Source: Lysobacter antibioticus (GTDB lineage Bacteria; Pseudomonadota; Gammaproteobacteria; Xanthomonadales; Xanthomonadaceae). From it: a DNA stretch of 64,000 nt. The translations under genes and the position numbers were made by a program. Of this stretch, positions 1-10,019 are shown piece by piece; within the stretch, counting starts at the first letter, position 1; every line of letters begins with the position of its first letter. The stretch lies in NCBI RefSeq assembly GCF_000731095.1, contig NZ_JMTZ01000012.1, forward strand, positions 59,513 to 123,512. The letters run 5' to 3'. The notes under the pieces were generated by a model. It searched no databases and was not told where the DNA came from. It worked only from the letters and a program-made list of their open reading frames with translations.

Positions 1-1212
1 GTGGCCGATTTCGCGACGCTTCGGGCCCATCATGCGGCCGGCTTCGCCGACCGAGTAAGGCGGGAAGTTGTAATGGAACAGGAAGTGTTCCTTGTACTCG
101 CCCGAGACGGCGTCGATGATCTGGCCGTCGCGCGCGGTGCCGAGGGTGGCGACCACGATGGCCTGGGTCTCGCCGCGGGTGAACAGCGAGGAGCCGTGGG
201 TACGCGGCAGCACGCCGACGCGCGAAGCGATCGGACGCACGGTGTCGAGGGCGCGGCCGTCGATGCGGACCTTGGTGTCGAGCACCGAGTTACGCATGGT
301 CTGGTACTCGAGCTCGCCGAATTCCTTCGACAGCTCCGAGGTGCTCCAGCCGTCGGCTTCGGCGCGGCCGGCGAGGCTCTGCAGCACGTCCTTCTTGATC
401 GCGCCGATGGCGTCGCGGCGCTGCAGCTTGTCGCGCACTTGGAAAGCGGAGGCGAGCTGGCCGCCGACGGCTTCCTTCAGCGCGGCGATCAGCGCCTCGT
501 TCTTGACCGGAGCTTCCCACGTCGACGGCTTGGTGCCGGCTTCGACGACGAGCTCGTTGATGATGTTGATGACCTTCTGCATTTCGCGATGGCCGAACAT
601 CACCGCGCCGAGCATGACGTCCTCGGACAGCATCTTGGCTTCGGATTCGACCATCAGCACCGCGTTCGAGGTGCCGGCGACGACGAGCTCGAGCTCGGAT
701 TCGGCCAGCTCGGCGGCGGTCGGGTTGAGCAGGTACTGGCCGTTCTTGTAACCGACCTTGGCCGCGCCGATCGGGCCCTGGAACGGGGTGCCGGCCAGCG
801 CGAGCGCGGCCGAGGCACCGATCAGGGCCGGGATGTCGCCGTCGATTTCCGGATTCATCGACATGACCGTGGCGATGATCTGGACTTCGTTACGGTAGTC
901 CTCCGGGAACAGCGGACGGATCGGACGGTCGATCAGGCGCGAGATCAGCGTTTCCTTCTCGGTCGCACGGCCTTCGCGCTTGAAGAAGCCGCCCGGGATG
1001 CGACCGCCGGCGTAGAACTTCTCCTGGTAATCCACGGTGAGCGGGAAGAAGTCCTGGCCTTCGCGCGCGCTCTTGGCGGCGACGGCCGTCACCAGCAACA
1101 CGGTGTCCTCCATCTTCACGATGACGGCGCCGCCGGCCTGACGGGCGATTTCGCCGGTCTCCAGGGTCACCTGATGGTTGCCGTATTGGAAGGTCTTGGT
1201 AATTTTTGCCAC
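1..1212 (-). CDS. pnp: Polynucleotide phosphorylase, N-terminal 404 residues (cut by window edge)
   Basis: PNPase is the phosphorolytic 3'-5' exoribonuclease and RNA polymerase of the degradosome. The visible part begins [11 protein letters not shown] and covers the first RNase PH-like domain (residues about 5-140, with [14 protein letters not shown] and [11 protein letters not shown]), the linker helical domain and the start of the second PH-like domain ([15 protein letters not shown]). The catalytic core end, KH and S1 domains lie beyond position 1. The start is a GTG preceded by AAGGA at good spacing. It is the last gene of the rimP-pnp cluster, separated from rpsO by a hairpin terminator. 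In E. coli the pnp leader is autoregulated through RNase III; the 256-base gap here would allow this, but that is inference. Confidence 0.97.
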   Translation of the reverse strand, partial: MAKITKTFQYGNHQVTLETGEIARQAGGAVIVKMEDTVLLVTAVAAKSAREGQDFFPLTVDYQEKFYAGGRIPGGFFKREGRATEKETLISRLIDRPIRPLFPEDYRNEVQIIATVMSMNPEIDGDIPALIGASAALALAGTPFQGPIGAAKVGYKNGQYLLNPTAAELAESELELVVAGTSNAVLMVESEAKMLSEDVMLGAVMFGHREMQKVINIINELVVEAGTKPSTWEAPVKNEALIAALKEAVGGQLASAFQVRDKLQRRDAIGAIKKDVLQSLAGRAEADGWSTSELSKEFGELEYQTMRNSVLDTKVRIDGRALDTVRPIASRVGVLPRTHGSSLFTRGETQAIVVATLGTARDGQIIDAVSGEYKEHFLFHYNFPPYSVGEAGRMMGPKRREIGH

Positions 1213-1419
1213 GGGTGGGTTCCTTCGGTATCTATGCGTTCCGGTCGGGGCCCTTGCCCCGCTCCGGTCGGTCGCCGGCGCCGGCGACCAATAGGTGGGT
1301 GTGCGTTGCGCCGGTCCGACCGGCCGCGTTGCACGTGACCCGGTTTCGCCAGGTCGAAGCCATGCGCTCATCAAGCGCAGGCGGCGTTGCGTCCTGCAGC
1401 GCCACGCGGGTTTTCATGC

Positions 1420-1458
1420 CCGCCAAAACAAACCGCGGCGCATCGCTGCGCCGCGGTT
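1420..1458 (-). terminator. Intrinsic terminator/attenuator between rpsO and pnp
   Basis: On the minus strand a perfect 12-bp GC-rich stem (1431-1442 with 1447-1458, loop of 4) just after the rpsO stop is followed by TGTTTTGG. This is the position of the rpsO terminator in other gamma-proteobacteria, where read-through supplies part of pnp transcription. The U-tract is short, so partial termination is likely. Confidence 0.8.
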
Positions 1459-1468
1459 GGGTGTCCGG

Positions 1469-1729
1469 TTAGCGGCGCAGACCGAGCTTTTCGATCAGAG
1501 CCTTGTAGCGATCGCCGTCTTTGCGCTTGAGGTAATCAAGCAGGCTGCGACGACGGTTGACCATCATCAGCAGGCCGCGGCGGCTGTGGTGATCCTGTTT
1601 GTGCTGCTTGAAGTGGCCGGTGAGCAACTCGATGCGAGCGGTGAGCAGGGCGACCTGGACTTCCGGCGAACCGGTGTCGGCGGCGCCGCGCTTGTTGTCT
1701 TCAATGATCTTGCTGGTGTCGATCGACAT
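1469..1729 (-). CDS. rpsO: 30S ribosomal protein S15
   Basis: S15 is a primary 16S rRNA-binding protein of the small-subunit platform, and it also contacts 23S rRNA in a bridge between subunits. The 86-residue product has the family length and signature: [21 protein letters not shown], then [37 protein letters not shown] and KLGLRR at the end. All four helices are present. It lies upstream of pnp as in most gamma-proteobacteria. A separate extended -10 promoter candidate sits about 150 bases upstream, so rpsO may be transcribed apart from truB. In E. coli S15 represses its own translation through a leader pseudoknot; I cannot confirm such a fold here. Confidence 0.99.
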   Translation of the reverse strand: MSIDTSKIIEDNKRGAADTGSPEVQVALLTARIELLTGHFKQHKQDHHSRRGLLMMVNRRRSLLDYLKRKDGDRYKALIEKLGLRR

Positions 1730-1875
1730 GACTTATGTTCTCTGTAGATGCGGGGCCCGCAGAAGCGAATCGGTCGCGACAAAATCGCCCCGACGCACCG
1801 CCTGGCCCGCCGCTTGCTTTAGTGAGGATTGCCGTCCAAGCAGGTCCCGTTTGGAAGTGCTTGAAAAGCGGCGGG

Positions 1876-1884
1876 ATTGTACCA
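1876..1884 (-). promoter_or_regulatory. Candidate extended -10 promoter for rpsO
   Basis: The minus strand reads TGGTACAAT, an extended -10 (TGn plus TACAAT), about 150 bases before the rpsO start. No good -35 is visible, which is typical for extended -10 promoters. Inference from the motif alone. Confidence 0.45.
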
Positions 1885-1951
1885 GCCCGCGGCGGCGAAT
1901 GCGACCCGTGGGTCACTGGGCGGTGCCCGCCCGGACAGCTGCGACACCCGT

Positions 1952-2599
1952 TCAGTTACTGGTCGCCGGCTCGGCCTCTCCCGCCGCCTGCCCGGCCGCT
2001 TCCGGCGCCCAGGGACTGCCTGGCCGCGAACGCAGTCGCTTCAACAAATGGCGTATTTGCTGGAAATCCTTGGGCGGCTGCAGCCGCCAGCGCCCGTCGA
2101 CCTTGCTCAGACTGATGATCCGCATCTCCCAGGCCGGACCGGCCCCGCCGCTTGCGTCATAGGTCGCCCGTCCCACCGCGTGATACAGGTCGGCCCCTTC
2201 GTAGAGCCCGCCGATGAGAGTCAGACTCTTCACTCGCTGCACCCCAGGCTGCCGGGTGAGGCCTGCCAGGAAGGTCGCGAAGAACTGGGCATCGTCCAGC
2301 GCTTTCAGTTCCCCTGGCGTCTTGCCGCCCAGCACCTCCAGGAATTCCGAGGGAATGAACTCGGGCTCGACCTGCTCGAAAACCTCGGTGAACACCTCGC
2401 GAATGTCCCTGAGCACCGCTGGATCGGCGAGATAGGCTGCGCACAACCCGTCATTGGAGACTGCGCAGCCGCGCGCCTGCTCGGCGACCGTTTCCGGGCG
2501 GCTGCGATCGAGCCGCTGCAGCCATTCGGGCTCATCGGCGAATACCGGAGCAGCGATCGCCAGCAAACCGGCCAGCGCCGCACAAACGATGGATTTCAT
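1952..2599 (-). CDS. Exported protein of unknown function between truB and rpsO
   Basis: I do not recognise this 215-residue protein. It starts MKSIVCAALAGLLAIAAP with a signal peptide and a likely cleavage after VFA (residue 21), so it should be periplasmic or secreted. The mature part has two nearby cysteines (ARGCAVSNDGLC, plausible disulfide), an acidic stretch and a C-terminal half rich in beta-strand patterns (SLTLIGGLYEGADLY, WEMRIISLSKVDGRWRL) resembling small periplasmic scaffold proteins. The tail is Ala/Glu-rich and disordered. An AGGGG ribosome-binding site precedes the ATG. It lies 58 bases after truB on the same strand and may be co-transcribed. Longer upstream in-frame starts would lack the signal peptide at the N-terminus. 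Confidence 0.75.
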   Translation of the reverse strand: MKSIVCAALAGLLAIAAPVFADEPEWLQRLDRSRPETVAEQARGCAVSNDGLCAAYLADPAVLRDIREVFTEVFEQVEPEFIPSEFLEVLGGKTPGELKALDDAQFFATFLAGLTRQPGVQRVKSLTLIGGLYEGADLYHAVGRATYDASGGAGPAWEMRIISLSKVDGRWRLQPPKDFQQIRHLLKRLRSRPGSPWAPEAAGQAAGEAEPATSN

Positions 2600-2657
2600 T
2601 GCGGCCCCTGCCCGTTGCGATTCGGTTCTGTGGTTGCTGCCGCCTCGCGGCAGCCGC

Positions 2658-3590
2658 TCAGCCGCCTTGCGCCGCCCAACGGAACAGGCGCTGCGGCTGC
2701 AGCCGCCCTTCGGCCTGGCGTAAACCGAGGCCCAGGCAGCGCCCGGCTTCGCCGAACACCGCCACCAGGCCCGGTTCTCCGGGCTCGCAGCTGACCGCCT
2801 GGCCATGGCCTAGGCGCTCGGCCGCGGTGGCATCCAGGCTGACCCGGCCGAAACCGCTCAGCCCGGCCTCGATCGGCAGCAGGCAGGCGTCGAGGGCGGG
2901 GTCGCTGCCCTGCTCGGCCAGTTCGCGCAGCGCATCGAGGGTGATCATGCGCGGCTGCATGAACGGTTCGACCCAGAGCCGGCGCAAGGTCGCGACGTGA
3001 GCGCCGCAGCCGAGGGCCTCGCCGAGGTCGCGGACCAGGCTGCGCACATAGGTGCCGGAGCCGCATTCGATGTGCAGCTCCAGGCGCGGGCCGTCGCGGC
3101 CGGTCACGCTCAAAGAGTGGACGACGACGTCGCGCTCGGGCGCTTCGATGACTTCGCCGCGGCGGGCCTTCGCATACAGCGGTTCGCCGCCCTGCTTGAG
3201 CGCGGAATAGATCGGCGCGCGCTGGCGGATCGGGCCGCGCAAGGGCGCCAAGGCGGCTTCGATCGCCGCGTCGTCGAATTCGGGCACCGGACGTTCGAGC
3301 AGGGGCGCGCCGTCGGCGTCGTCGCTGTCGGTGGTCAGGCCGAGCACCGCGGTCGCGCTGTAGGCCTTGCGCGCGCCGAGCAGCAGCCCGGCGATCTTGG
3401 TCGCTTCGCCGAAGCACAGCGGCAGCAGGCCGGTCGCGAGCGGGTCGAGGCTGCCGGTGTGGCCGCCCTTCTCCGCACGAAACAGATGACGTGCCTGCTG
3501 CAGCGCCTGGTTGGAGCTGATGCCGGGGGGCTTGTCGAGCAGCAGCAAGCCGTCGACGTTGCGCCAATTGCGTTTACGCGTCGTGTTCAA
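2658..3590 (-). CDS. truB: tRNA pseudouridine(55) synthase TruB
   Basis: TruB makes the universal pseudouridine 55 in the T-loop of tRNAs. The catalytic Asp lies in [16 protein letters not shown] (about residue 49). The N-terminal core motif [18 protein letters not shown] and the later [13 protein letters not shown] segment are clear, and the C-terminal region matches a PUA-like domain. Length is 310 residues, normal for Xanthomonadaceae. No ATG or GTG lies at the expected N-terminus; the best start is a TTG at 3590 giving (M)[17 protein letters not shown]. It overlaps the end of the upstream GlcG-like gene by 17 bases, which suggests translational coupling. A start further upstream at 3662 is possible but would add an unusual basic extension. 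Confidence 0.96.
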   Translation of the reverse strand: MNTTRKRNWRNVDGLLLLDKPPGISSNQALQQARHLFRAEKGGHTGSLDPLATGLLPLCFGEATKIAGLLLGARKAYSATAVLGLTTDSDDADGAPLLERPVPEFDDAAIEAALAPLRGPIRQRAPIYSALKQGGEPLYAKARRGEVIEAPERDVVVHSLSVTGRDGPRLELHIECGSGTYVRSLVRDLGEALGCGAHVATLRRLWVEPFMQPRMITLDALRELAEQGSDPALDACLLPIEAGLSGFGRVSLDATAAERLGHGQAVSCEPGEPGLVAVFGEAGRCLGLGLRQAEGRLQPQRLFRWAAQGG

Positions 3591-4008
3591 GCAAGCCGTC
3601 CGCCCCTGCCTGCGCGATTTGCGCGTCCTGAACCGCCTGCATCCCGGACACGCCGATCGCACCGATCAACTCGCCGCCCACGATCAGGGGCAGCCCGCCA
3701 TCCAACGGCAACAGACCATCGATTCCGAGCAATCGCAGCCCCAACCCGCCGGCAGCGACCGCGTCTTCGAACGCCTTGGTCGGACGGCGGAACTTGACCG
3801 CCGTCTCGGCCTTGGCCTGGGCCACGGGAATGCTGCCATATTGCGCCTGATCGAGCTTGTGCAACATCACCAGATGGCCGCCGCTGTCGACGATGGCGAT
3901 GACCATCGGCCATTGCAGGCGTTCGGCCTCGGCCTGCGCGGCGCGCATGACCCGGCCGGCGGCCGCTAACGAAATCGGCGCGCCGTAACGCGGCGGTGGC
4001 TGCGACAT
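3574..4008 (-). CDS. GlcG/HbpS family heme-binding-like protein (DUF336)
   Basis: The 144-residue protein has the family pattern: [20 protein letters not shown] helix, [31 protein letters not shown] and the glycine-rich [19 protein letters not shown]. Family members (GlcG, HbpS, PduO C-terminal domain) are small octamer-forming proteins; some bind heme, cobalamin or small oxidised metabolites, but most have no proven role, so none is claimed here. There is no signal peptide, so it is likely cytoplasmic. AGGAG precedes the ATG at 7 bases. It is placed inside the rbfA-truB pair and overlaps the truB start, which is not the usual arrangement of this operon. Confidence 0.88.
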   Translation of the reverse strand: MSQPPPRYGAPISLAAAGRVMRAAQAEAERLQWPMVIAIVDSGGHLVMLHKLDQAQYGSIPVAQAKAETAVKFRRPTKAFEDAVAAGGLGLRLLGIDGLLPLDGGLPLIVGGELIGAIGVSGMQAVQDAQIAQAGADGLLEHDA

Positions 4009-4203
4009 GCGAGGGCTCCTGCTCGGGCAAGAAAGAAGGGAAAGAACGCCGCGCGAAGGCGGTCGGGGTGCTGTGAGACGCGCCGCGCGCGTAGATCGGA
4101 CAGAGCCACGATCGAGTCCTCGCGGATCGCGAACGACTGCGCCGGACTTGGCGGCTTCGCGCCGGTACCGACCGACGGACCGGGCGCCAGCGCCTGCCTG
4201 CGC

Positions 4204-4623
4204 TTACTCCGGCTTGGCGTCGCCGTCGCTTTGGCCGGCGGCCCGATCGCCGTCGGCTTCAGCGTCGGTTTCCAGCGGCGGCAGATCGCGCAACAGGATG
4301 CCGATGCGCTCGCCGCGATCGACCGAATCGTCGTAATGGAAATGCAGTTCGGGTACGTGACGCAGCTTCATCGCCCGGCCCAGCTGGTAACGCAGCTCGC
4401 GCGAGAGTTCCTTGAGCGCCTTGACGGCCTCCTTGGAACGCTCGGCCTGCAGCGCGGTCACGAACACCTTGGCATGGGCCAGGTCGCGCGAGACCTCGAC
4501 GTCGGAAACGCTTACCGACGGCAGGTTGTGCTCGCGCACAGCCTCATGCACCAGCGTCCCGAGCTCGCGGCGGAGCTGGGCGGAAACGCGGTCGGTGCGA
4601 TGGAACGATTTGCTGCTGGGCAT
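4204..4623 (-). CDS. rbfA: Ribosome-binding factor A
   Basis: RbfA is a KH-fold assembly factor that binds the 30S subunit near the 5' end of 16S rRNA and is needed for late maturation and cold growth. The 139-residue product starts MPSSKSFHRTDRVSAQLRREL, continues with VSVSDVEVSRDLAHAKVFVTAL and contains RHVPELHFHYDDSVDRGERI, the family's C-terminal signature. The C-terminal 25 residues are acidic/Ala-rich and probably disordered. It follows infB, as expected, but is separated from it by a GATTCCC-type inverted repeat. Confidence 0.98.
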   Translation of the reverse strand: MPSSKSFHRTDRVSAQLRRELGTLVHEAVREHNLPSVSVSDVEVSRDLAHAKVFVTALQAERSKEAVKALKELSRELRYQLGRAMKLRHVPELHFHYDDSVDRGERIGILLRDLPPLETDAEADGDRAAGQSDGDAKPE

Positions 4624-4629
4624 GTGGAT

Positions 4630-4730
4630 CCGGGAAACGAGAAACGGGAAAGAGAATCGGTAGAGCGGAAGGGGGAACCGGTTGCCGATAACCGCCTTGC
4701 GATTCCCGACTCCCGATTCCCGATTCCCTG
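4630..4730. repeat. GATTCCC-type inverted repeat between infB and rbfA
   Basis: The left part carries repeated GGGAA/GAATC words and the right part carries GATTCCC-GACTCCC-GATTCCC-GATTCCC, so the two sides can pair in the infB-rbfA mRNA. Similar elements occur at 22986-23125 and, as a short piece, at 30271-30316. Confidence 0.7.
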
Positions 4731-4732
4731 TC

Positions 4733-7375
4733 TTACAGCGTCCGCTGCACTTCGATGCGCTCGAAGCACTCGATCTGGTCGCCCGGCTTGACGTCGTTGT
4801 AGGCCTTCACGCCGATACCGCATTCGGTGCCGTTGCGCACTTCGTCGACGTTTTCCTTGAAGCGGCGCAGCGATTCCAACTCGCCCTCGAAGACCACGGC
4901 GTTGTCGCGCAGGACGCGGATCGGCTTGCTGCGCTTGACCACGCCTTCGACCACCATGCAACCGGCGACCGCGCCGAACTTGGAGCTGCGGAACACGTCG
5001 CGCACTTCGGCGATGCCGATGATTTCTTCGCGGATCTCGACGCCGAGGATGCCCGAAGCCACCTGCTTCACCTGGTCGATCACGTCATAGATGATCGAGA
5101 AGTAACGCAGGTCGACGCCGTTGCCTTCGATGATGCGGCGCGCGGAGGCGTCGGCGCGGACGTTGAAGCCGATCACCGTGGCCTTGGCCGTGGCCGCCGC
5201 GTTCGCGTCGGACTCGGTGATGCCGCCGACGCCGGAGCTGATCACGTTGATGCGGATCTGGTCGTTCGACAGCGCCATCAAGGACTGGCGCAGCGCCTCG
5301 ACCGAACCCTGCACGTCGGCCTTGATGACCAGGTTGAGGCTCAGCTGGCCCTCGCCCTTGCCCATCTGGGCCATGATGTCTTCCATGCGGTTGCCGGCAG
5401 CGGCGACCAGGCGCGATTCGCGGCGCTTGGCGTCGCGCTGCTGGGCGACGTCCTTGGCCAGACGCTCGTCCTCGACGACCACGAAGTCGTCGCCGGCATC
5501 GGGCACGCCCGACAAGCCGAGCACCTGCACCGGGATCGACGGACCCGCTTCCTGCACCTGCGAACCGGTTTCGTCGAACAGCGCACGCACGCGGCCGTAC
5601 TGCACGCCGCAGACGAGGTAATCGCCCTTCTTGAGCTGGCCCTGCTGGACCAGCACGGTCGCGACCGGGCCGCGGCCCTTGTCGAGCGCGGATTCGATGA
5701 CCGTACCGGTGGCGCGGCCGATCGGCACCGCACGCAGTTCCAGCACTTCGGCCTGCAGCGAGATCGCGTCGAGCAGATCGTCGACGCCGTCGCCGGTCTT
5801 GGCCGACAGCTCCACCATCTGGGTCTCGCCGCCGAAATCTTCGGCGACGATGCCCTCGGCGAGCAGCTCGTTCTTGACCCGCAGCGGATCGGCGCCGGAC
5901 TTGTCGATCTTGTTGATCGCCACGATCAGCGGCACGCCGGCCGCCTTGGCGTGCTGCACGGCTTCCTTGGTCTGCGGCATGACGCCGTCGTCGGCGGCGA
6001 CCACCAACACGACGATGTCGGTCAGCTTGGCGCCGCGCGCGCGCATCGAGGTGAAGGCGGAGTGGCCCGGGGTGTCCAGGAAGCTGATCACGCCGCGCGC
6101 GGTTTCGACGTGGTACGCGCCGATGTGCTGGGTGATTCCGCCGGCTTCGCCCGAGGCGACCTTGGTACGACGGATGTAGTCGAGCAGCGAGGTCTTGCCG
6201 TGGTCGACGTGACCCATGATGGTCACCACCGGCGGACGCGCGACCTTGTCGCCCTGCACTTCCTCGGCGTGCGCGATCAGCGCGTCCTCGGCGGCATTGG
6301 CGTTGGTGCGCACGACGGTGTGGCCGAGTTCTTCGGTCACCAGCGCGGCGGTGTCGTGGTCGATGCTCTGGTTGATGGTCGCCATGACGCCCATCTTGAA
6401 CAGCGCCTTGACCACGTCGCCGCCCTTGAGGGCGAGCTTCTGGGCCAGGTCGGCGACCGTGATGGTCTCGCCGATCGCGACTTCGCGCACGATCGGTGCG
6501 GTCGGACGCGAGAAGCCGTGCTGGCCGCCGCCGGAGCGCGACTGCTCGGACTGGCGACGCGGCTGCGGCCGCGACTTGCCGCGCGAGCTGCTGGTGCGAC
6601 GGGCGCGGTCGGAGGCGCTCAGATGCAGCTGGCCGGCGAAGCGGTTGGCCGCATCGTCGTCCTCGACGCCGGCGACCATCGCGTGCGAGCCGCGGGTCTT
6701 GTGGCGCGGCGCGTTGTGGTCGACCCGGGCCGGAGCCGGCGCGGCCGGCTTCGGATGGCCGTGACCGTGGGTCGTCGGCGGCTTGCGTACGGCCGTGGTC
6801 GTCTCTGCAGCGGCCTCGGCGGCCGCGACGACGACGCTGGCGTCGGCGAGCTTGGTCTTCTGCTCTTCCTCGGCCTGCTCGGCCTTGGCGCGCGCAGCTT
6901 CCTCGGCGGCGCGACGCACCGCATCGGCCGCGTCGGCGCGACGCTGGTCGTCGGCGGCCAGGCGCTGCTGTTCGGCGAGGTTGCGCTGCTTGGACTCTTC
7001 GAGCTTGCGCAGGATCTCGGCGCGTTCGTCGTCCGGCGAGATGGATTGGCCGGATTCGTTCGGCTTCACCAGCGTCACCTTCTTGCGCACGACCACGTCG
7101 ACGGTGGTGCGGTTCTTGCCGCCACCGACGGTGATTTCCTGCTTGCGGCTGCGATTGAGCGTGATCTTCTTCGCCGCCTCGTCGGTCTCGGCCGGCTTGT
7201 CGACCTTGCCGTGAGCGCGCTTGAGGAAGCCGAGCAGCTTGACTTTCTCGATGCTGGTCACGACCTGGTCGGGGCCGCTGAACTTCATGCCGGCCTCGGC
7301 CAGCTGTTCCAGCAACTTCTCGACCGGCGTGTTCACCAGTTCGGCCAGCTTGCGGATGGTGGTTTGCTGCGACAT
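4733..7375 (-). CDS. infB: Translation initiation factor IF-2
   Basis: IF-2 is the GTPase that delivers initiator tRNA to the 30S subunit and promotes subunit joining. The 880-residue protein starts with an IF2-N domain ([22 protein letters not shown]), followed by the IF2-associated region and a long charged Ala/Glu/Arg coiled linker (about residues 110-240). A second IF2-N copy precedes the G domain. G-motifs are intact: [14 protein letters not shown] (about 390), DTPGHSAF and NKIDK. Domains II-IV follow, ending [11 protein letters not shown]. Length matches the long IF2-alpha form. A shorter beta form could start within the N-terminal part, but no clear internal start was identified. It lies between nusA and rbfA. 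Confidence 0.99.
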   Translation of the reverse strand: MSQQTTIRKLAELVNTPVEKLLEQLAEAGMKFSGPDQVVTSIEKVKLLGFLKRAHGKVDKPAETDEAAKKITLNRSRKQEITVGGGKNRTTVDVVVRKKVTLVKPNESGQSISPDDERAEILRKLEESKQRNLAEQQRLAADDQRRADAADAVRRAAEEAARAKAEQAEEEQKTKLADASVVVAAAEAAAETTTAVRKPPTTHGHGHPKPAAPAPARVDHNAPRHKTRGSHAMVAGVEDDDAANRFAGQLHLSASDRARRTSSSRGKSRPQPRRQSEQSRSGGGQHGFSRPTAPIVREVAIGETITVADLAQKLALKGGDVVKALFKMGVMATINQSIDHDTAALVTEELGHTVVRTNANAAEDALIAHAEEVQGDKVARPPVVTIMGHVDHGKTSLLDYIRRTKVASGEAGGITQHIGAYHVETARGVISFLDTPGHSAFTSMRARGAKLTDIVVLVVAADDGVMPQTKEAVQHAKAAGVPLIVAINKIDKSGADPLRVKNELLAEGIVAEDFGGETQMVELSAKTGDGVDDLLDAISLQAEVLELRAVPIGRATGTVIESALDKGRGPVATVLVQQGQLKKGDYLVCGVQYGRVRALFDETGSQVQEAGPSIPVQVLGLSGVPDAGDDFVVVEDERLAKDVAQQRDAKRRESRLVAAAGNRMEDIMAQMGKGEGQLSLNLVIKADVQGSVEALRQSLMALSNDQIRINVISSGVGGITESDANAAATAKATVIGFNVRADASARRIIEGNGVDLRYFSIIYDVIDQVKQVASGILGVEIREEIIGIAEVRDVFRSSKFGAVAGCMVVEGVVKRSKPIRVLRDNAVVFEGELESLRRFKENVDEVRNGTECGIGVKAYNDVKPGDQIECFERIEVQRTL

Positions 7376-7582
7376 TCGGTTTCCGTGTCCTCGTGGCGCG
7401 GGACGAGTCCCGCGCGTGATGGCGCCATTCTAGCTCCGCGCGCGCCGCACGACCGGCTCGCACAGACCTTTTTGGCCTGCCCGCGGACCGGGCCGATGCC
7501 CGATCCTGCGAATCCGAGGCCGGCCAGGCCGGTCTCGGTGTGCCGCAAGACGCTCTTTGAGCCTCTTGCGACGTGTGTCACC

Positions 7583-9070
7583 TCATTCGAACCAGTGCTT
7601 GCGCGCTTCCATGATCAGGGCGGCGGCACGTTCCTCGTCGACGCCTTCGATATCGGTCAACTCGTCGGTCGCCAGGTCGGCCAGGTCGTCGCGCGTGACC
7701 ACCCCGCGCGAGGCGAGCGTGAAGGCCAGCGACTCGTCCATGCCTTCCAGCGACAGCAGATCGGCGGCCGGCTGGTGCTCGTCGAGCTCTTCCTCGGCGG
7801 CCAGCGCCTCGTTGAGCAGGGCGTCGCGGGCGCGGGCGCGCAGTTCCTCGACGATGTCCTCGTCGAAGCCCTCCACCGCCAGCAGCTCGCCGACCGGCAC
7901 GTAGGCGATCTCCTCGACCGTGCTGAAGCCTTCCGAGACCAGGATGCCGGCGATTTCCTCGTCGACCTCGAGCTTGTCCTGGAACAGCTGGCGGGCCGAG
8001 GACTGTTCGGCCTCGGACTTCGCCGTGACCTGGTCCTGAGTCATGACGTTGAGCTGCCAGCCCGACAGGCGGCTGGCGAGGCGCACGTTCTGGCCGCCCT
8101 TGCCGATCGCCTGGGCCAGACGGTCTTCGGCCACGGCCAGGTCCATCGAATGCTTTTCTTCGTCGACGATGATCGACTGCACTTCCGCCGGCGCCATCGC
8201 GTTGATGACGAACTGGGCCGGGTTGTCCGACCACAGCACGATGTCGACGCGCTCGCCGTTGAGCTCGTTGGACACCGCCTGCACGCGCGAACCGCGCATG
8301 CCGATGCAGGCGCCGATCGGATCGGTGCGGTTGTCGTGGGCGAGCACGGCGATCTTGGCGCGGTCGCCCGGATCGCGTGCGCAGGCCTTGATCGAGACCA
8401 GGCCCTGGCCGACTTCCGGCACTTCGAGCTTGAACAGCTCCATCATGAATTCGGGGGCGGCGCGGCTGATGAACAGCTGCGGGCCGCGCGGCTCGGTGCG
8501 CACGTCGAACAGGAAACCGCGCACGCGGTCGCCGGCGCGCAGTACGTCGCGCGGAATGCCCTTGTCCTTCGGGATGATCGCCTCGGCGTTGCCGCCCAGG
8601 TCGACGTAGATGTTGCCGCGCTCCACGCGCTTGACGATGCCGGTGACCAGCTCGCCGACGCGGTCCTTCCACTGGTCCACGACCTGGGCGCGCTCGGCCT
8701 CGCGCACGCGCTGGACGATGACTTGCTTGGCGGCCTGGGCGGCGATGCGGCCGAAATCCGGGTTTTCGATCTGTTCTTCGATGTAGTCGCCGACCTCGAC
8801 GCCTTCGACTTCGTCGATCGCGTCCATCAGGCGGATCTGGCGGTCCGGGGACTCCATGACCACGTCGTCGGCGACCACTTCCATGCGGCGGAAGGTCTCG
8901 TAGCTGCCGTCCTTCTGGTCGATGCTGACGCGGACCAGCACGTCCTCATCGTGGTAGCGCTTCTTCGCGGCCGAAGCCAGCGCGGCCTCGATGGCCTCGA
9001 AGATCACTTCGCGCGGCACGCCCTTTTCGTTGGCTACCGCGTCCACTACCAGCAACAGTTCCTTGCTCAT
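7583..9070 (-). CDS. nusA: Transcription termination/antitermination factor NusA
   Basis: NusA binds RNA polymerase and modulates pausing, intrinsic and Rho termination and rRNA antitermination. The 495-residue product (same as E. coli) begins MSKELLLVVDAVANEKGVP with the N-terminal RNAP-binding domain, followed by S1 (GDYIEEQI...GIVKRVERGNIYVDL), KH1 and KH2 (IGACIGMRGSRVQAV, AIGKGGQNVRLASRLSGW) and two acidic C-terminal helix-hairpin-helix repeats. A GTG five codons upstream is in frame, but GGAG lies at ideal distance from the ATG at 9070. It lies between rimP and infB. Confidence 0.98.
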   Translation of the reverse strand: MSKELLLVVDAVANEKGVPREVIFEAIEAALASAAKKRYHDEDVLVRVSIDQKDGSYETFRRMEVVADDVVMESPDRQIRLMDAIDEVEGVEVGDYIEEQIENPDFGRIAAQAAKQVIVQRVREAERAQVVDQWKDRVGELVTGIVKRVERGNIYVDLGGNAEAIIPKDKGIPRDVLRAGDRVRGFLFDVRTEPRGPQLFISRAAPEFMMELFKLEVPEVGQGLVSIKACARDPGDRAKIAVLAHDNRTDPIGACIGMRGSRVQAVSNELNGERVDIVLWSDNPAQFVINAMAPAEVQSIIVDEEKHSMDLAVAEDRLAQAIGKGGQNVRLASRLSGWQLNVMTQDQVTAKSEAEQSSARQLFQDKLEVDEEIAGILVSEGFSTVEEIAYVPVGELLAVEGFDEDIVEELRARARDALLNEALAAEEELDEHQPAADLLSLEGMDESLAFTLASRGVVTRDDLADLATDELTDIEGVDEERAAALIMEARKHWFE

Positions 9071-9146
9071 TTCGTCACTCCGCACGGGTCGGCTCGCAGC
9101 CGCCGGCTATTGGGATTGGTAATTGGCTGAATCTGAATCGTTGTGA

Positions 9147-9743
9147 TCACTTCTTCTTCGAAGGCTTGGCCTTCGAGGACTTGTTCTTGGGTCGGCCCTT
9201 GGCCGGCGCGCCCTGCGGCTCGCCCTTGCTCGGGGCCAGGCCGAGCGCGGCCCAGTCGGGCACCAGACGGCCCTTGTCGATGTTCGAGAACGGCACGGTG
9301 AACGTCGCGGCCTCGACCGTGAACACGACCTGCTCGCCTTCGATGGCGACGATCCGGCCCTGCAGGCGACGGCGGCCTTCGTGCGGCAGCTTGAGCGCGA
9401 CCTTGACCGTTTCGCCGACCAGGCGGCGGTAATGCTCGAGCGTAAACAGCGGGCGGTCGATGCCCGGCGACGACACTTCGAGGGTGTAATTGCTGCTGAT
9501 CGGGTCCTCGACGTCGAGCTGCGCCGACACTTCGCGGCTTACCGCCTCGCAGTCCTCGATCGACACCGAACGCGGCTCGGCGCCATCGGCACCGGCGGCC
9601 GCTTCATCGGCGGGCACATCGATATAAATACGCAGCACTGCATTGCCGGCGGCCGGCAGATATTCCACGCCGAGCAGTTCCACGCCCAACGACTCTACCG
9701 TCGGGGCGAGCAATGCAGCGATTTGCGTTGCCTTGTCCGTCAC
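9147..9743 (-). CDS. rimP: Ribosome maturation factor RimP
   Basis: RimP assists 30S maturation, acting around S12 and the central pseudoknot. The 198-residue product starts (V)[27 protein letters not shown]; the second domain holds [26 protein letters not shown], the strongest family motif. The tail is a Lys/Ser/Pro-rich basic extension ending KAKPSKKK. The start is GTG at 9743 with AGGAG 8 bases upstream; the frame stays open further upstream but that region is intergenic and carries repeats and terminators. It is the first protein gene of the nusA-infB operon, downstream of initiator tRNA as in E. coli. Confidence 0.96.
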   Translation of the reverse strand: MTDKATQIAALLAPTVESLGVELLGVEYLPAAGNAVLRIYIDVPADEAAAGADGAEPRSVSIEDCEAVSREVSAQLDVEDPISSNYTLEVSSPGIDRPLFTLEHYRRLVGETVKVALKLPHEGRRRLQGRIVAIEGEQVVFTVEAATFTVPFSNIDKGRLVPDWAALGLAPSKGEPQGAPAKGRPKNKSSKAKPSKKK

Positions 9744-9772
9744 GCGCCTGACTCCTGACTCGGGGTTGCGAC

Positions 9773-9800
9773 TGGTGTAACCAATCCTGGTGTAACCAAT
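9773..9800. repeat. Two tandem 13-bp direct repeats upstream of rimP
   Basis: TGGTGTAACCAAT occurs at 9773-9785 and again at 9788-9800, a 15-bp period placing both copies on nearly the same helical face-and-a-half, 30-57 bases before the rimP start. Possible regulator site or simple duplication; no regulator is known to me for it. Confidence 0.6.
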
Positions 9801-9889
9801 GTTCGATACGTCATGTTTCCACTGCCATCCGTTTCGCGGTCCGCAAGCGCATGAACGCGGGACGCCATTCGAAACGAAGCTTCCGGAAA

Positions 9890-9923
9890 CCCAAAAACAA
9901 CAAGGGGCCCATCGGGCCCCTTG
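9890..9923 (-). terminator. Second intrinsic terminator/attenuator between tRNA-fMet and rimP
   Basis: Minus strand: a perfect 10-bp stem CAAGGGGCCC/GGGCCCCTTG (9914-9923 with 9901-9910, 3-base loop) followed by TTGTTTTTGG. Lies about 70 bases beyond the first terminator and 150 bases before rimP, so it may attenuate transcription entering the rimP operon. Confidence 0.8.
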
Positions 9924-9990
9924 TCCGTACAACTGGATTTCGGTGTGTTCGCGCGAGCAGAGCGCGATCACAAAGCCCGAGCTTCGCGGC

Positions 9991-10019
9991 CAAAAAAGAA
10001 AGCCTCTAGAGAGGCTTTC
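9991..10019 (-). terminator. Intrinsic terminator after tRNA-fMet
   Basis: Minus strand: GAAAGCCTCT pairs with AGAGGCTTTC (10010-10019 with 9998-10007), immediately followed by six T. It lies 18 bases after the tRNA 3' end. A canonical Rho-independent terminator. Confidence 0.9.

Noticed and set aside
2600..2806. Longer N-terminus for the exported protein upstream of rpsO
   Set aside because: It would overlap truB and bury the signal peptide; the ATG at 2599 has its own AGGGG.
4682..9130. A 1,482-codon open frame on the plus strand opposite infB and nusA
   Set aside because: It is the antisense shadow of GC-rich codon usage: Asp/Arg/His/Leu-rich text without any motif, exactly covering two certain genes on the other strand.
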